Part shown: positions 59,730 through 64,000 of the stretch, in pieces
Position numbering within the stretch: position 1 is the first letter of the stretch
Layout: each line of letters begins with the position of its first letter
Source: Ephydatia muelleri
Taxonomy: Eukaryota; Porifera; Demospongiae; Spongillida; Spongillidae
Direction: 5' to 3'
Assembly (NCBI GenBank): GCA_013339895.1
Contig: JABACO010000010.1
Coordinates: forward strand, 826,511 to 890,510
Length of the DNA: 64,000 bases
Made by a program: the position numbers and the translations under genes
Notes under the pieces: generated by a model
Database searches by the model: none
Seen by the model: the letters and a program-made list of their open reading frames with translations, nothing else
What the model was told of the DNA's origin: nothing

Positions 59730-61880
59730 AGTGGGATTCGCGGAGAACTGAAATAGTTCAAACCGCATCCCGATGCACGCATTCTAGATCGCATAACACC
59801 AGTTCTCAGTGATGAAACCAAGAAAGCTTGGTACCCTTCTATGCAGCTACCCCTTAACTGGCATGTACTACTTTCATTTTATGAGGAACTACCGACGGCT
59901 TCGTGACAGAGCCCTTTTTCTACAACGTAGGCCTACGCGCCAGGCGAAATTAAATGAACTCACGTTGCTAATCTTGCTGTTTGGGCATAGGGCAGCATAC
60001 GCGCAATCACCTTTAATTTGAAGTTTTTGTGTGGACTCCTGCTGAGAAGTCTATGGCGACAGGCCGATGCCTCCTGTTACAGCCGATATAAGACTACTAA
60101 AGTAAAGGCGCGCATGAAGTAGGGTAACGCGAGGGGTGGTCAGCAATCGCACTTTCAACACAATGCAGAGCCTCAAAGAAGACTTTTCAATACTTCAAAA
60201 CAGGGTAAAAACCATCCTTCTGGGATGTCTTAGGACGCAGTAAGTATAGCTAAAGCAATTGTATTCCCTTTAAATAACACATGGATGCCGAACACGACCT
60301 ACTACTTATACGCTCAGGGTCGCTCGGGTGCATGGGGACTATCTGCCCGGGACCCGGGAATACTGGGGGCCCCTTTGAACCAAGTTTTGCACGCACATAT
60401 CATGTAGGACTTACCAAGTCAGCACAGCTGAGTATCACTACCGCAAATCGCGCTTTTGTTGTTGACTTGTTTTTGGCGGGGGAGAAACTATATTAATTAG
60501 TTGCATTGGCCGGTCACGTGCACGTGTGATGAAGTAATAATTGCTATTGTACTCCATTTTCGTTTTCCGTTGTTGGTGACCATGAAACGAGCACCCCTCG
60601 GGTGCAGCCAAAAGATCAAGAAAAGGGATGAATATTTGCACTTCTCAATGGAACTTACAGCAAGAGATTGACCCACCAATCAGCATCTGCATTTGTATTT
60701 TTACTGTATTCCGATTTCTGTTGCCTCAACTGAGCGTTCATTCAGTATGCTTGTTTATATAAAAAAAAAATTATTTGCGCCCAACAATGAATCAGATAGA
60801 ACTCAGAACTTGATGCTTTTGTCAATTATTGCAATAAAGAATGTTACATTACGATGCTGTAATACATGAATTTGCTAACTCGAAAACACGTTAAAGACCC
60901 ATAGATGCCATTGATTTTATGCATCTGTGTACAATAGCTTAATTGTTTTCACTTTTCAGTCATTTAATTAGTGTTTCAAGGAAAACTGAACACATTGCAA
61001 TGAATGATTGATGATATTTCCATGCATGATGCAAGTGGTACATGCACGGGTAGGCGTATGCTTTGTTTAAGAGGATGGAGGGAGCCCCTTCAATGTTGTC
61101 TGCCCCGGGGCCCCTCTGTCCTCTGGGCGGCCCTGCCTATGCTATCTCGCATGCCGATCACTACCCAATCTAGAGGCGAAGTAAGGACTGTTCGTATACA
61201 TGAAAGAAGTGGGTAAAATAGATTGGTTTGTCTTCACGCACCAGGTTGTATACAAATCGCAATCTTCGATAAGGAAACAAAATCCGCAGGCATGCAGATA
61301 CAAGAACGGAGCGGGAGAAGAAGACACACATTTACAACGACTTCCAGTTTCTTCCTAGAGTATGCGGTTTCACTACTTGCAGCCAGGCTCGGCTACTGTA
61401 TATATCGGATTCATGCATCTGAGGCCACGGCTGTTCCGTACGTGACATTAGGTTTTGAAATTAGATCGTAGGGATTGAATTACGGTATACTAAAAAAATG
61501 GTCGCCATAAAGGTCATTAATTGACACTTAACTTTGGAGTTTGCCTGCACTTGGCCCTTTGTGTATCAATGCAAAACCAATAACAAATTTATGTTGAGTA
61601 AACATCTGAAATACTATAGGACTATTTGCGCAATCGAATACTATAATTACAACAATGTACTTGTAGCCACGCACGGAGGCTCTTCTCAACAAAACTGAAA
61701 CTCCCACGTGTTCTATTTCCAACTGTAAAAACTTACTTTTATTAATCGGCTGGTAAACGCTGAGAAAAAAAGAGAAAGGATCGGTAAATCATTTTTATAA
61801 AATGAATTCAGCTTCGTGCTACGCGCTTGCAAACTAGGCGTAAAACCTCTTAATAATTTGCACGCCGCAATCTATAGCCA
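59730..61880. other. No gene recognised
   Basis: Only short frames (up to 82 codons) without splice support or motif. No repeat family seen that recurs elsewhere in the window. Confidence 0.5.
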
Positions 61881-61882
61881 CA

Positions 61883-64000
61883 ATGGACAAGTGTCAATTG
61901 GATTATTTGTGCCGGTTATGTGGTTTCAAGCCATCTAAATTGCCTAAACAAGCAACGATAGCAAAAAAGTAGCACCGTGTTATGTACATGTACATGTGCG
62001 CGGAGTTTCGTGAAGAGCTACTGTCGGCCTTTCATATTGACAAAATGACACTCAGTCCTGAGATCCACCCCCCTAAGTTCTGCAACAAGTGCTACGTGAT
62101 GATGAAACGTGTAACAGTTGCATCACTAAGCCAAACGCAAATGTATGCTGGACCCATATGACTGGTGCAGCCATACCATCAGTACCTGCAAGGTAGTGTG
62201 CAATAATTAGAATCTTTCACAATTCCTTCCTCTTTCACCATAGGTTGTAACAGGAATGTTCCCTTTTACATGGCTCGGTGGTGGAAACCAGAAGCTCGTG
62301 GCAGTACTCCAGCTGATACTGTACAACATATTAAGGCTATAGCACCACAAAGAATCATCCAAAATCCAAACCAACCACCATTGGCCACTACACAGATGCT
62401 ATCTGCTATAGACGAGTTGATGTGTCCTATTTGTCTTGATGTGCTAGGACAACCAATACAACTCCCCGTGACTGGCTTGTATGTGCCACATGCCTAATTG
62501 AGTGGATCCATTTGACTGCCATCCTGCTGTTATTCTACAACACCACTGGACAGCAAGAATGTTAAACCAGCTTGAAGAATGATTCAGCTATTAATTCCTG
62601 CATTATGTAATGGTGTGTTGCAGATCATGTGACTGGAGCATCAAAGCTATCAAATATGACTCACATTGTTGTACTGATGTAACCAGACAAGAGATGCAAC
62701 TGTCAGCAAGGTAGTGCACTAGATGCTTGAGGCTTCCAAGGAGAACTTCATTCATATAAATACTGGTGGAACTGGAAGTAAATAAAATCAAATAATGGTA
62801 TGATTCATTTATATACTTACCCCTACTAACAGTCTTTGAAACTGGCTCGCAGTACGTCACCTAAATTACCCCCCCCCCCCCCCCCCCCCCTTCTCCCCTC
62901 AATCAGCTCAGCCAAGGTACCTGCTAAAGATGTATACTTGAGGTTCAAAACATGTGAAGTATCATAGGGGTCAATTCCAAGGGATCTGACATCATACTTG
63001 GGGATGAGATCAAGGTACTGAGTGCATGCATGCAGAAACAGGAATTACTTCACAGTGCTGGGGTCCAAATGGAAATGCAACCAATGCAAGGGCTTGCAAT
63101 AAAATCCATGCTTGCCATACCATGGTACAGACTAAGAATCCTCCGTAGGTACGTGACATAATCCTGAATGTATGAAAAGTAAACACATTTACAGATGGTT
63201 AAAACAGGCTGAAGTGTACATTGGTAGTGAAAGAAAGGAGTGTGCACTTGCACGTGTGTTTATTGGAGACAATCTCATGGTGGAGTTGGCCCCTTTCTCC
63301 TTCAAACTGCCTGGTGGCGTGATACAGCATATGGCTACACGCCTAGCCTAACTCAGAAGATCATACAACTTCTTGAATAGAATGAACGGTCAGTAGAAAA
63401 AATGTGAGTTTGTGTGCTAACAATATGCATGACTTTCATTCAGGGAGGTAACACTTGTGTGGCATGGAATCATACCACATGATGAAGTTCGGATTAAACT
63501 TGGTGGCGATAAGGGGGGTGGCATGTTTAAGATGAACTGCCAAATTGTTAACACAAGAACACCAAACTCGGTTCACAACATATGTGTGTTTTCCTACTTC
63601 GAGGCAGATGACGCAGTAACAAACCTACATGTGGCGCTTGACCGATTTAGAGGAGAGGTGACTCATATCGGCACCATGAAATGGAAGTAAGTTGATCCAG
63701 AAATTTTTAAGAAGCATGCTATAGTGTACAATATACTTTAAACTAAGGGAGTACTCCTTGAAAATGTTTCTCAGCGGCGACCTTGAATTTTTCAGTCACG
63801 TATATGGACTATCAGGTGCATCAGGTATGAATCCAGTGCTTAGCAATCAACAGGTTGATATTTCAGGGAAACAGTCATGTTTATTATGCCATATTACCCT
63901 TGATGAGCTACGAAAGCCCTCTACACGAAAAGATCCATGCACCCTTCGCTCGTTAGAGACAATTCTGCTTGACCATCAAAGGCTTATGGATGATAGAGGG
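61883..64000 (+). pseudogene. RAG1-like gene/relic R4: zinc N-terminus, RING, DDE core (continues past right edge)
   Basis: Best-preserved copy. 61883-62110: MDKCQLDYLCRLCG, then after an in-frame TAG, ELLSAFHIDK ... EIHPPKFCNKCYVMMKR, the CxxCG...ID...IHP..FC..C pattern of the RAG1 N-terminal zinc dimerisation region. 62245-62530: TPADTVQHIKAIAP, then a RING (LMCPICLDVLGQPIQLP, LVCATCLIEWI) split by a frameshift near 62474. 63249-63380: DNLMVELAPFSF, YTPSLTQKIIQLLE. 63444-63686: WHGIIPHDEVRIKLGGDKGGG (first catalytic-type Asp), PNSVHNICVFSYFEA. 63748-63824: MFLSGDLEFFSHVYGLSGAS (second Asp). 63867 to the end: KQSCLLCHI (zinc Cys pair), LRSLETILLDHQRLMDDRG. The last three exons have clean GT/AG sites in phase. 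The N-terminal half is broken. In RAG1 these residues cut DNA at signal ends. Confidence 0.75.
62871..62890. repeat. C homopolymer (~20)
   Basis: A poly-C run in the middle of relic R4, between the RING and core exons. Confidence 0.95.

Noticed and set aside
23760-64000. RAG2-like or kelch-repeat partner near the RAG1-like relics
   Set aside because: No kelch-type frame was seen on either strand near any of the four relics in this window.

Overview
This window is from a eukaryotic genome. Coding sequence is broken into short exons with GT/AG introns in consistent phase, microsatellites and minisatellites are everywhere, and there is a 1,000-N assembly gap at 9765-10764. Talin-type FERM genes, RAG1-like and piggyBac-like transposase relics, and small introns point to an invertebrate metazoan. 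A demosponge or another early-branching animal is my best guess, but that is inference. No bacterial-style operon is present.

Layout. (i) 1-4870 and 26215-31979 hold two inverted copies (A on minus, B on plus) of a talin-head-like gene (F0-F1-F2-F3). Copy A looks open and runs off the left edge into a tyrosine-motif tail. Copy B is decayed and its tail exon is interrupted by a hAT-like insertion. (ii) 8428-9764 is the 3' end of a coiled-coil gene cut by the gap. (iii) 10785-18170 and 32880-40900 are two direct copies of a long repeat mosaic. Partial third copies lie at 21600-23600 and 45250-47500. Inside sits a long inverted-repeat element carrying a conserved unidentified ORF of about 120 codons (five copies). 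(iv) 23760-25790, 42560-44300, 58515-59360 and 61883-64000 hold four RAG1-like transposase relics, including the N-terminal zinc/IHP region, the RING finger and the DDE core motifs. (v) 47940-48463 is a frameshifted multi-frame relic, and 52197-53344 a piggyBac-type transposase pseudogene lying inside an intron of the next gene. (vi) 50341-55911 (minus) is a third talin-head gene. Its eight exons join in perfect phase to a 389-residue FERM-only protein. An intron carries a near-perfect 782-bp palindrome.

Functional reading: the host genes are one coiled-coil gene and a small family of talin-head-only adaptor proteins lacking the rod. Everything else is mobile DNA and its debris. The most notable points are the rod-less talin family with alternative C-termini, the RAG1-like relics with recognisable catalytic and zinc motifs, and the paired small-ORF inverted-repeat element. 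The duplicated blocks may be true segmental duplications or uncollapsed haplotypes; the sequence alone cannot decide.
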